This document shows, one piece after another, positions 28,791-41,600 of a stretch of DNA of 64,000 bases. Source of the stretch: Oryzias latipes. Lineage: Eukaryota; Chordata; Actinopteri; Beloniformes; Adrianichthyidae. The notes under the pieces were generated by a model. The model saw nothing but the letters and a program-made list of their open reading frames with translations, searched no databases and was not told the origin of the DNA. Every line of letters starts with the position of its first letter. Position 1 is the stretch's first letter. The position numbers and the translations under genes were made by a program. The stretch spans positions 28,130,707-28,194,706 of the forward strand of contig NC_019862.2 of NCBI RefSeq assembly GCF_002234675.1. Reading direction: 5' to 3'.

Positions 28791-29035
28791 TACGGTAACC
28801 TGGCTGGGTATGGAAAGCAAATGGAGCCAAAAATAATTCTAAAACGATACCAAATTTCAAATAAAACTCACTTTTAAAATGTATTGTATATGAAAATTAT
28901 TCGATGGGAAAACAACAATGAAATGCATACACATGTGTATTTAATTGTATAAAAATATGTTTTATACAACATCCTTTGATACTTGTGTATCTAAGTGTGA
29001 ACATAATGAACTGAAATGAGCTGGAGCCTATAGAT

Positions 29036-29906
29036 CAGTGTTTTTCAACCAGTGTGCCGCGGCACACTAGTGTGCCGTGGGAGATGGTCAAGTGTGCCGT
29101 GAGAAATTGCCCTCATTAACTGATCTAAAAGCAATTACCATCTCCAGGAAATCAGCTCTTTGTTCATCCAAACAGGCCCTGATAAAACACTGAGAAGTTA
29201 AGAATATGAAATATCATAACATTATTTTTTCTTTGTGTTTATATGATTCTATTAAAGACATTTTGATAAGAATAACGGGATACCGCGATTTAGCTGCAGC
29301 TATAACTGTGTGAGGAAAAGTCCCGCCCCTTTAACTGTCTCCACCAATCATTCTTAATCACATGTCATCAGTCTGACCAATCAGACGTGGTTAAAGTATT
29401 CACTTCCTTATTTCGATTTAGCGCAAAAAAGTCTCTCTGTTCTAACAAAAATACCAGCTAAAGCTCGTCTTTAGCGGTGTAGCTTTCCACATAATCTGGT
29501 ATCATACTGGAACAAGTGAACAAAACAATGAAGCTCAAATACGCTGGTCTTTCTGCGGTCGGCGGATTACGGGTACTACATCTCCCATGATGCAGTAAAG
29601 TGACTGTCTTAGCGCACAATGAGTCTCTCCTCTCAACGTCTTAAAACAACGAACACACATCAAACAGTTTTTGAATCTTTTGACTTAATTTTTAATACAT
29701 CTTTTAGAAAAAACAGCTGCAGCTTCCAGCGTTTTCTGCAACAATTATCATAAAAATGCATGTGAGATTGCAGACCGGCTGTAGATCAATACAGACTGAG
29801 CTTTTTCTTTTTTTTTAATTTATCTATTTTTTTGGATGCTGGTGTGCCGCGGGATTTTTGTCAAGGTTAAAGTGTGCCGTGGCTCAAAAAAGGTTGAAAA
29901 ACACTG
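29036..29906 (+). mobile_element. hAT-type MITE with perfect 8-bp target duplication
   Basis: The 871-bp element starts cagtgtttttcaacc and ends ggttgaaaaacactg, a perfect 15-bp inverted pair. Identical octamers ctatagat flank it (29028-29035 and 29907-29914). Subterminal 'gtgtgccg' repeats (for example gtgccgcggcacactagtgtgccgtgg) recur near both ends and are typical of hAT subterminal binding arrays. No transposase frame is inside. Confidence 0.88.
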
Positions 29907-30874
29907 CTATAGATCACCGTAAAGCTTGTTGTTTTGTTGTTTACACTTGCGTTGAGCAAAATTTCCACCATACAGCAACAAAATATCAGGGTAGGATTAT
30001 AAAAGTTTGCCTCCGTTTGCCCATACCACTCAGCAAGAAATCAAGCTTGACCTGACTCTAGTTAATATTCACCATATTTAATGAATCAAATGTGAATTAA
30101 GTGTTTTTTCTTTTGTTTTGTTTGTTTGCTAACTCAGTGCATTTCGTAGTGAGTTTGATAAATCTGTGTGAATTTGTTTCTTGTATTGTCTAAAATTAGT
30201 GCTTGAAATAAACCGAATCAATCAATAAAAATATTACTTTGTGGGGATGTTTTTACAAAGCTCCATTTATTTACATTGGTGTCTTTGTGCATTTACTTGG
30301 CACCTCTTCCCTTTTGCACTTAATAACACATTTGCTAAGGTGCATAAAAAATAAAATAAAGTTTTTAAGTGTTCTGAAAAGAGCTTCTGGTAACCACTGA
30401 GCCTCACACCCTAACAGGAAACAGTTAACAGATCAAGTTTACAAGATAAAACATAATTATTATTTTTTTCTGATTCATTCTGGACTCAGAAAGGAAGAGA
30501 ATCACAAGTTTGATTTAAAAGTTTGTATACCCTCAAACAAGGCAGTTTCTCATAGCAAAAAGAAGAAAATCTGCAATTAGTCTTATTCCACTGCAGGAAA
30601 ATCAGTTTGGTCACTGTGATCGTCTGTGTTCAAATTTCTTAAAGTGATGCAAGTTCCTTTATGGTTGACTTATCTCAGAACCACATGGTTATTCTGGTCT
30701 TTTTTAAAATGTGCTGGTGTTTCGGTACAGCAGTTTTCAACAGAGCATGACAAGAAAATAGGCTTGAAACCCCAAACTACAGCAGATTGACATGTGTTTC
30801 TTGCACAAAAAGCACACTCACATACTCACACACACACATATTTACAGTCCTAGCTTGTACAAATATTTTTTAAT

Positions 30875-31040
30875 ACCTTTCTGAGTTTTCTCCAGCTTCC
30901 TCCCACAGTTAAAAACAAAAAAACCAAAACATATAGTCATGGTTGATTGGTGACTGAATTGTCCCTTGAGCGTAAGTGTGTGGCCCTGCAACAGGCTCGT
31001 GACGTGGTTAGGGTGTTTCCCAACAGTAGCCAGGATAGCA
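30875..31040 (+). repeat. family A SINE, 5' truncated
   Basis: It reads gagttttctccagcttcctcccacagtt and continues to ttggtgactgaattgtccct and gtagccaggatag, matching the body of the copies at 139 and 55695 but lacking the tRNA-like head. Confidence 0.5.
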
Positions 31041-31706
31041 AATGTAAAAGATGAAAGGATAATTTTTAAACGCTCATGTTTCACTAATTGTTTTAAACCA
31101 ATCATTTAAAAAAAAAAATGTTTCAGTGCTTCCTCACTCAGTCTGATCCTCTCCCTCTGGATGAGGTGCTGTTCCAGCTGCTGATTGCTGGGGTCCTGGC
31201 CCGCTGTCTTGCTGTGGTGAGACTGGTTTATCCTGTGGATTGCCGCTCTCAGCTGATTATGCATAGACTCCAGAGGAAGAGGAGTCAACTGCTGCAAAAT
31301 TAGGGTCTTAGCCGTTCATAGTGAGAAGACACAAACGAGTAAATATCACTATGATATAGTATTTATGTTGTGAACAGAAGATCCATAGCAGAAAACAGCA
31401 TGTCAGGGTTTATCATTTGGTGTAAGTCAAGAGTTCATGTCACGTCTCCTGATAATCAACTTGTGCTGAGCTATCTCTTGCTTCGCTGTCATTCCAAATC
31501 TGCCTACTTGTCTCAAAGACACATTGATTTATTAGTTTTTATGCATTAAAGTAAGCAGAAGACATTCCCCCATTTATTTGGTACCAAACTTCTGAGAACA
31601 AAGGCAGTCAGCTGAAGAACATCAGGGGGGAAAGGGGATTTAGCCTAAATGCAAATCAATATTTAAGTATTTTTCCAGTCAATAATGCAGAGTTGTCACT
31701 GAACTA

Positions 31707-32249
31707 TGGAAGCATATGTGTCTCATAATTCAAAATAAAAGTCAATACCGGAAAATGCTTTTTCATTTTCAAAATGAAGCTGCGTTCGTTGACTCAAAAA
31801 TAAAATGAAAACTCAATCCGCCAAACGTTTTTTTTTCTTCTTCTTCACCACTTCTCATTCTGTGATTTTAATTAAAATGACATAGAAAATGGTATTTGAC
31901 ACTTCATTTTCAGATAGTTCTCTAGCAAATGTGTAGCAAAATTCAATTAGAAATATCTAATTGGACAATTAAAAAACAGCCACAGAAATGTAACTGCAAA
32001 TCAAATGCTTTTTCATTTTCTACTTCAACACCGCTCATTCTGTGACATAATTAAAGCGATAATGCAAAGAGGGGATTACATTTTCGTTTTCACATCCCCC
32101 TCGCAAAAAGTGTCGCATAATTTAATTCTAGTCAGCAGTTCCTGGGGGAGTCGTTTTATTTTTGAGTCAAAATGATGTAATTGAGTAAAAATGAAAAAGC
32201 ATTTCCAGTATTGACTTTTATTTTGAATTATGAGACACATGGGCTTCCA
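31707..32249 (+). mobile_element. 543-bp long-TIR MITE flanked by TA
   Basis: The left end (tggaagcatatgtgtctcat...) and the right end form a nearly perfect inverted repeat of about 63 bp, differing at only a few positions. TA dinucleotides flank both ends (31705-31706 and 32250-32251), as for Tc1/mariner-class targets. An internal direct duplication (~31846-31930 and ~32021-32105, sharing ctcattctgtga) lies in the centre. A solo left end lies at ~49958-50010. No coding frame is present. It is ~80 bp beyond the tubgcp5 polyadenylation signal. Confidence 0.8.
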
Positions 32250-32329
32250 TACTGAACCACCTTCATTTTAACTTTGTCAGTTGCTTTAATGAAAAAAAAG
32301 CCAGCACCTACATTTTTGAATTGACTTGG

Positions 32330-32335
32330 TTTATT
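32330..32335 (-). terminator. tubgcp5: tubgcp5 polyadenylation signal candidate
   Basis: AATAAA on the minus strand lies ~270 bp after the tubgcp5 stop codon. It is the first canonical hexamer I see downstream of the stop. No transcript evidence is available. Confidence 0.5.
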
Positions 32336-32606
32336 TGACAACACATTGATCTTTGTAAAGCCTTTGTAAAAAAATGTGACAAAAACGAAGCAAATATTTC
32401 CTTTTAGAATTTCTTTAGATTCAAAAAATTCCTTTATACACTTTAATATTTTAGAGCCAAACGCTCGACTTTAGAACCAGACTGGATCGCTTATGAAAAC
32501 ACAAAAAATGTTTACAGAGGTTTTATGTTCTGAGGAAGCTTGATGACTGACAGCAGCCTTAAAAAAGGCCTCAAAGAAGCACAGCTGAAGTGTTGGACGC
32601 TGAGGC

Positions 32607-35600
32607 TCAGCACTGTTCAAATCCTGCCATGAGGGAGAGCGCCAGAGACTCCACTGGGGGAAAAGAGAAAAGCTGGATTTTTGTAAACAAATGAGAGTCA
32701 AAGTAAACTTTAAAAGAGGGGTGTCAGACTCCAGGCCTCCTGCTGGTTTTCCAGAAATCAGTGAACGAAATTTTATTTTTGAGTCGCCAGCCGACTAGAT
32801 AAAAGAAGAAAAAAATTACCAGCCAAATTTTTTTTTGCTGGTCAAATTATTACCTTTATACACTGATAATGTTGAGAGAAAGTGACAGCATCGGCTAATT
32901 AAAACAGATAAAAAAAGCTTTATTTTTTGTTTTGTCCAAAAGATACTTTTTTAAAGTTACTCTGTTATTGACTTCTAATCAAAGTCTTTGCTTCCTACTT
33001 TTGGCGTTTCACACTGTCAATGAAGAATGACCAGCGCTCTCGTTTCGCATGGCGTGCAGGTGGTAGAGGAGGAGCATTAAAAAGGAAAGGCCTGGAGTTT
33101 GAGAGCTGCTTTAGCAAACGGCGAGGCGTGTATTTAACATGGAGATTTCACTTACAGTGCGGAAAAGAACCCCGACACACCGCCTTATTGAGGATGGTCA
33201 CCAGAAACATGTGGCAGTTCTTGAAATCCGACTCCATTTTATCGATCGACTCAATTCTGCAAAAACAAATCCAGTTAGATTCAAATTCTGTTTTACCCAT
33301 TAAAATGTTTCAAATCGATCATTTCTGATGTTGTCAGATAACGTCTTAGTGTGAATTTTTTCTGAGGCTTGAGTGTTACTTACTTCCAAGCTCCGGCCTG
33401 CCATCGATCAGAGAAAATAAGGACCAGATTGAGAACCTTCATGATGGCCTCCTTCACAAAACTGACCTGAGGGAACAAGAGAGAGTCATTCTGGGAAACC
33501 AGAACAAGCGGGGAGAAAATCTGCAGGTCGTTTACCTTCTCCCTCAGCAGGCAGCGATCGTGGATCGTTGCCAGGTACCTGTAGTGGATCTTGATCAGCT
33601 GGTCCAAGTCCTTTGCCTCCTGAACTTGGTGCTGAAACTCCAGTCCGGTGCTGTGCAGAATCTGTCGCAGTAACCATGCCAAAGGTTTGCCTTCAAGTAT
33701 CAGTTTCACTCACATTTCCACCAGTTGACTGCTTTAAAGTATAAATTACATTTAAGAATTTATTTTTCTGACTAATGGCACTGATTTTTACCAAGATTGA
33801 TTGATTAATTAATAGATCAGGCCCAAACCCATTAATAGGCGAAATCATCGACTAAAATTGCAGAATTTCCGTATAAAATATACCAAATAATTATTAGAAA
33901 AACAGCAAATATAATAAAATGAATTAAAGGAGAGACATTCATTATTTTTTGGTTTGTTAAAAGACAAGATTTAAAAGTGCAAGCGTCAGCAGTAAAATTA
34001 CCTAAACAAATAAAACTCGGGAATTTTAGGCGGAAAAAAAGAATGGAATTAATTCAGTTAGTCAATTTGATTTCCCTCTGCTTGCAGACAAACCTTCAGG
34101 GAAATTGCGAGGTTTTAGTTCGAGGCAGATATAAGTCGCACATCTGCTAAACTCCCTGGACAGATTTTGAGGATTTGAAAAGTAAAACCTTTTTAAACCA
34201 TTTAAATATTTACTGCAAGTTTCCAAACACTTGGTATCTCTTTAAACCACTAGTGTACCACTGGAATGGAAAACCTAAACTACAATTTAGCTCTTTTTTT
34301 TTGTAAATTGTAGTTGTTGTTTTTTTAATAAATAAAAAACAACCTATACAATTCTTTTCAAATGTATTTTGATGCCATGTGTTTTAGAGTTAGCAGTGTC
34401 CGTGTGGAGACAGGAGCGGCCCTCTCACCCTGGTCATGATGTAGTTGTGGAGGCTGTTGACAAAGTGCATCAGTTTAACTCGCAGCAGGCACATCCTGTG
34501 AATTTGCTGGTTTAGTGGTTCCTTCGCGTTCATCTCCTCAGCTCCGGCTTCTTCCAGTTTTTTCGTGACATCTTGAAAATCTGTGAAAGTAAACAGATTT
34601 ACTTACCGTCACACGCCAATCCGTTTTCCTCAGAGACAAATGACCTCAACTAGACAAAAGTCTAGAAATGCAGTGTTCCCTCGTTTTATCACAGCTCACC
34701 TTTCGTGTCTTGCGGATTTATTTTTAATTTTTTTTTAAACTGCATTGTTTTGCGGATTTTTTTCAATGTATATTTAACAGCACACTGTGTTCTGCATCCT
34801 GATTGGCTGTAGACCAGTGGTCCCTAACCACCGATCCGCGGCCCGGGACACTTGGCACCGGGAGGCACAGAAAGAAAAAATAATTTCCATGTTATTGTTT
34901 TTTTTCGAAAAAAGCGTTTTATTTTGAAAAGTGACCGGATTCTCTCTGTTACATCCGTCACACTTAACGCACGTCAAAGTCGCGACACCAAACATCACGT
35001 GATACACACCTTGCGTTGCACCTCAACACCCCCCCACCCACCCACCCACCGGTCCGCGGTAAACGTGCCTTGCGTTGTACCGGTCCGCGGTGACAAAAAG
35101 GTTGGGGACGACTGCTGTAGACCTTGTCAATCAATGTCCTCCATGCCGTGTCTCAGCATCCCAGAGTTACATCAATCTTTGATCTGGATCAGCTCATTGT
35201 TTTCATTCTATCATCCTGGAATTATATTTCTACAAAAGTTTGAACTTAGGAAAAAAAATGTTAAAGTTAGTGTGAAAATGTTCATGTCTGTCAAAGCAAA
35301 GTCTCTAAATTGTGTAGTGATGGGTTTTACATCCTTAAAACATCTGTAATGCTAGTTTGTGGATTTCCCCTTTCGCAGGTTATTTTTAGAAAGTAATTTG
35401 CGTGCTAAACGAGGGAACAGTGTTAAAAAGAAACAGGCTAGCAAGAGAAAATGTTAATAACAACAAGATACTTTATTTATCCCACGATTGGGAAATTTTT
35501 TCTCCGCATTTGAGCCATCCCCTGGGGGGAGCGGTGAGCTGCAGGCTGGCCGCGCTCAGGGGGCGACACCTGGCTGGAGAGTGCCGGGATCGACCCTCCA

Positions 35601-38600
35601 ACCCTTCGGTCGATGGGCGACCTGCTTTACCGCCTGAGCTAAACTGCAGCCGCCTCATGAGATGTTCAGTAAACGAATCAGCTGTGATCTCGACTCTTAC
35701 CACTGAAGCGAAGAGTGTCCAAACTGTATTTGGCCCATTTGATCTGCAGCAGGAGCAGAAACACCTGATTGTAGATCTTCTGACACTCGGAGCTGATCAC
35801 GATGTCAACGGGCCAGGGAACCTGTGAGGATTGAAGCGTGCAAATGTCACCATGGCTGCAGCAGAAACACGGGTGACTTCGGTCCGTGCATTCATGTGCT
35901 TACCTTGTAACTCAGCGTAAGGACCTCTAAATTATTGACAGGATGCTTTTTCTTGGTGTGGTCAAGGGTCTCTAAAAAGACGGATAACCTACAGAAAAAC
36001 AGAAACATCGTTCTTAGTGTTCACCTTTCACAAGTCCTGATCCCATCATCTTTTGATCTTTTTTAAAGCGTTCCCAGTGGTTCTTTAAGTTATGAATATG
36101 CCGTTTTCGGCAAAAATAGGGAATGTTGCCACAAAGCAACCCTGTCCCCACCTTCCCATCACCCATAACTGAGGGCTCTCTGCTTACGTACTCTCCTGCT
36201 AGCTCAGCCCCTCACACCCCCAAGCTAACATTACTGGCACAATAAAAATAGTGAGCAATATTGGAGCTATCCAGCTACACATGTTTGATCCAGATTCCAA
36301 CTCAGATGAGGAAAACAATGACATTCATGGATCTATTTGTCTGCAAGTGGATGCATCAGAATGGAGCAGAGCAGGGAGCTTGTGGCTCGCCCAGTGTATT
36401 TTCTACGTCACAAACAAGCTCTATTTCCAACAATTTGAATATAACAATTATAAGTATCATTTTTTTAATCCATATATTCAGTCATCAGAAAAATGCTACA
36501 AGGTCAGGTTAAAAACACCAAAAACAAAACTATTATCATCAGATTGGGTCTTGAATTGCACCACTATGGCGTTGCAGTACCTGCTACTGTCCTCCAGGTT
36601 GCGCTGTCCAACCGCCTCCTGCAGCTGCACGTTGAGAAAAGAGGGCTGCTGCCAGCTTTCCTTCTCCTGCACTTTGTCAAAGATGGCCGTGTAAAAGTCG
36701 TACATTGTGTCTCCGGCTTCCAGCAAGAAGTAGTTTCTCATTGCTTGAAGGTATTCCAGCAGCCTGCAGATGGGAGGAAAAGGTGATCAGACGCTCCGCA
36801 CAGGCGCTCTTTGACTTGAAAAGGTGGCTTACTTATAGTCTTTCTTCAGTGTTTTCATCAGGTTCCCACAGCACTCGATGTAGCGCCTCTCGATGTGGGG
36901 GTAGAGGCAGGAGCGCAGGGTGAGCTCGAACGACTGGCAGGTGACGGACTGAGAGGAGCGGTCCACGATGAAATCCTCGCCGGAGAAACGCTCCAGGAAG
37001 TCGCTCTGCTCCAAGTACAGCCTGAAGAGAGGAAAAGCACAGCGTCATTCAGAACTTCACACACAAAAAAGAGAGCAAATAAAAAAATGTACCAGTAAAA
37101 ATCATGTTTAGATGAATATGCAAATAAAACACCTTCAACCGTCTAAACACTGAGATCTACAGAATCGTTTTTAGTTTAGACTTAAACAAAGTGAGTAAAA
37201 CGTCAGAATATATGTATGCTGTTTTGAAAGGGTTTGAAATAACACCTGATCACATAATAGCTATGCTCAAAGTCTCTCACTACTCCCAAACCCCCACAGG
37301 ACTATATGGTGCTGGAATATATGGTACCCTGGATTATAGACACTCCAGCTTATGGCAAACGCCCTATTTAGTGTAATAATTGGGGAACAGTGAGTGAATT
37401 ATGATGCTAGGCAAAAAAAAAAGAAAAAAAACAAACAAACGCTGATTTTAAAAATATACTGTATTTTTCAGGGGATACGAAATGTTTTTTTCTGCATATT
37501 TATTTAGGATGTGACTTTTGCTTGCAACATATATGTGACTTTAAAAAAAAGGCTCATGTGTTTATTTCCCACTAACAACCACTAGGGGGCAATGTACGTG
37601 GATTGTGTGCATTTGCTACAGTGCCCCCTAGTGGCCGTTAGAGGCACTGTGGGTGAGCGTTTCAGTGTTTGCTGCCGACAGCAACACAGAAGAAGCGACA
37701 GCCTCAGCTGAGTTTTTCAAAAGCGACACAGATGAGGAAGAATTAAATGGATTTAGTGATTTCAAGAAATATAAAGAGTTTAGCCGATTTGTTAGCCTAT
37801 TCTTGATGATATGTTATCTGAATAATAGTTTATATGTTGCGCTAATATATACCCGTTACTCATTCAATGCCTCGCAAGTTTCATGAAGATGAATATGGTT
37901 CTGGTAGTGAAGCATGCATATATTCAGTCAATTATTGTTATCTATTCTGTTATTGTGATTTGTCCTTCAAAAGGAAACGTACGTTCTCTAATTCTATCAA
38001 ATACATTTTTCCCAAAATTGCAACTACGACTTTTACTCCAGAGCGATTTAGTCTGAAAAATGTGACACACTGGTAGATGTTGGTCAACTCAAATAAAGTA
38101 CAGTTAGGCAGCGAGTGTTGTTGATGGGCCACCTGTAGCCCCCTGCTGCAAGGGTGGGCCATGTTCCCTACATTGTTTTTGGCTTCGATGAATGTTGATG
38201 CATGCACACTTGATGCTCAGGCCACACTTAGTTTACATACCTAGCAAAATTAATGGCCAACAATGGGTCGTGCATGTCGTCCATCTCCAGGTGCTGAGAA
38301 ATGATGGACTGCATCCTAATCAGGCTCCGCTTGGTGGCCTGCTGTGCAGCCGTGCAGTCCATCGGCGATTCGTCCTGACTGCACAGGCGCGACTGCACCG
38401 ACTCCAGAAAGAGCGAGTACAGGCTTTTCCTGTCCGCATCTGCAAACCAGCATCTCATCGTTTGGTCAAGAAGTCAAAAATACAGGATGGAAGGTTGGCG
38501 GTCACAGTGGGTGGAGTCGACGCTGACCTCTGCAGGACTTCTTTGGCTCCTCGGGTTCCTTGCTGTGTAGATTTTTCAACAGCTGCATGGATTTCCCGGC

Positions 38601-41600
38601 CATGATGATCTGCTTCAGGACGGGCTTGAGGAAGGACACCATGGTGAGCTGCCTGTTGCTGCATCCCTGCTCGCCTCCGGAGCTGCCGCTGGCCGCGTCG
38701 CTGAGCTTCTCCTCGTTCTCCACCGTCTCTGACACGCTGTACAGAGTGTAGGTGGCGTGCCAGAAGTCTCTGTGGTTTACTGGGACGTCCTTGTTTCTGG
38801 AAAAAAAGTGTGGAGGTCAAAGAGAAAATCAAGAGGGGAAAAAAAGTGGAATTTGAGACTTTTACCACAAACCTTTGGATGATGAACTCTTTGGCAGGGT
38901 CAAACAAATGACCATGAACAATCCACTCATCCACAATCTCCAAATATGGTCTAACGGTCTCAGTCCACAAAGAGAACAGCAGAGCCACCTGGAAGGGGAG
39001 GAGTCACGAAGCCTTTGAGCATCTTGTACATAGGCTCCACACCACGCAGAGTGAAGCGGGTGAATCTCTCACCGTTTGCTCTGATGCTTCCCCGACGCTG
39101 TCGTACTCAATGATGGCCTTGTACAGGGTGTTCAACAAGTGCGAGGCCCGCACCACGTTTGTGGTGGCTGGGGGAACCTCAGCCACCCCTGTGCAGAAGA
39201 CCTTATGCAGCACTTTGATCTGAGCCAAATGAGCGTTGAGCCGCTCCAGGACTCCGAACAGGGTCACCGTCTCGTCTGTGAGGGGACACGAGCTGTCAAA
39301 CACAGACTCCAACAGCAAAGGCACTGCAAAAGCTGTCAACCAGCTCTCCCGGTCACAGAGGGAAGCAAATGTTTATGTTTGACAGTTCAGACTCTCCTCT
39401 GAAGTGAATGAAACAAAAACAGTTCATGAAATAACAAGTGTCCAAGTGGAAATTGATGGAACTCATTACAGACCAAATAAAACACTTTTCACTGTAGACA
39501 GTTTTTTTCTAACATTCTGTCCTCAAAACTGTGAAAGTTGATGCCATTTTTGGATTTCAGAGAATGTCATAAAAAGTAACAAAAGTTGCAGCAACAAGAG
39601 CGCGCCTCCATTGACTGTAAATGAGAACTGGAGCGAGCGAGTGAGACATCACTCTGAGAGAACGGTTTACAGCTCCAACAAATGTCAATTCAGTCCCATT
39701 TTTTTGGGGGCGATACGGGGGCCGCCACGTTAGAGCTAAATGTGAGCAGTGACTCATTCAGGTCGGTCTGAGTCGACGTCTCCATGGCAACCACTCTCAC
39801 CTATCAGGAGAGAGCTTGTTGGAAGGCCACACCCCGAACAACTTCAAATCAAGCTAGCGAAAATCTATCAATGAACTTTTATTGAAGTATCTGATTGGTC
39901 GATTTATGACTTAAATAGGTTAATTAAGAAAAAATATTGGGATTTTGGCTTCTTGGATTCCCGTTTGGAACGTTATGGGGGGGGGTCCTCAGTCCAGTTC
40001 TCTTATACAGTCTGAGATACCCCCCCGTGTACTTGCCATTACAGACGAGTTCTTTTTCAATGGTGGTCAGTTCTTGTTTGAAGCTTGTAAAGTACTTGTT
40101 GAGCGCCCACACGAAGGCCTGGTACGTCCTAAAGGGGGGGTCCGAGCCTTTCCTGGAGCTGGAGCCCGGGGGACCGGGGTCCGAGCTGTACCCGGTCACC
40201 TCATCGATGAAGCTCTGCAGCCGGCACACGGCCTGTCCGTACGCCGCGATGTTCTCCAGCACGGAGCGCAGGCAGTCCTGCGGGGGGGCGACGAGAAGCA
40301 GCGCTTCGTACAAACGGCGCTCGACCACAAAGCCTGTTCGGGCGCTGCACTTACGCTGGTCAGGTGAGTCACCACCACGTCATTCCTGACTGACACTTTC
40401 CCCTCGTGGTGCTGGAATATGAAGTGTCTCTTGACACCGGAGAAAAGCCTGCAACATTCCACATAAAGTTGAGATTTTTCTCCTCGTTGCACACAGGGTT
40501 TAAAAGGAAGGGTCGGTGCGGAGACTTATCTCACCACAGCGTCTCCCGTATGACTTGGGTCTCCGTGACGAAAGCTTTTTCTTCAGGCAGGTACAGAGGA
40601 TCGGTGTTATACAGGTGCTGATCCCTGGAAATACAGACGGCAATCATGAAGGCTCCATTGTTAGGGCTGCTTGAGTTCACATGCTCCTGATAAGGCAGGT
40701 TCCTTCAAATTCTTCTCAGAGTCTTGAGACTTTTTATGTTTTTAAAAAGTGACGTATTGTTCTTTATGGAGAAAGTTTTGCAGCTTTTAAGCTGATACGT
40801 TTGTCTTTCCGTTTTTCACGTTAACCGGGTTTCTGCTGAAGGTGTCTCACCAAACGTTGAGTAAGTTGGAGTGCAGGTGCAGGCTGTGAGGGAAGCGAGG
40901 AGCATGAGCCACCCAGTACGGCGTCACCACGTGTCGCTCCAGCCAGGCCCGGGCGTCCGGCTCGCCCACTGGAACACCACAAAAAAAAAAAAAAAAGGCC
41001 TTCATGCAAAGCCAGAAAACTCAGGATGCTCTTGCTAAACTATTTTGCAGAACATCGTTTATCCCAGCTGCTCCACACCCGTCCATGTGACTGGAACGGC
41101 TTTGCCGTTGTCCTGGTCCTCTTGAGGTGTTCTGTCCAGCTGGATGCCAGAGTCCTCCCTGCTGATTGGCTGCTGGCTGTCATCCTCCTCGCTCTCGTCC
41201 TCAGACCACTCCTAAAAAAAAAGAATAAAAAAACATCCCATAATCAGACTTTTCCATGAACTAGAAGCCTCACGGCTTTTAGGTTGGGAGGCGACTTACT
41301 CACAGGAGTATCTGGAAAAGGTCCGATGTCTACGTCCTCACCCTCCATCAGATATTTGCCCCAATCAAAGCTGTCCTCTGGCTCTGCACAGACACAAACA
41401 ATAACAACAATTTATGTCCACATATGATCCATTACAAAAAACAATTTCAGAATGTAAGCCCACCTGCTTCTTTCAGTCGAGGTCTCTCCGTAAACTCTGT
41501 GTTTGAGGGGCATCCAGACAGGAGGAGCAGCAGAGACAGAATGCCATAATGTGCATCTGTCTAAGAGGGGAAACTACCGTCAAAATAAAAGTCCTGAAGA

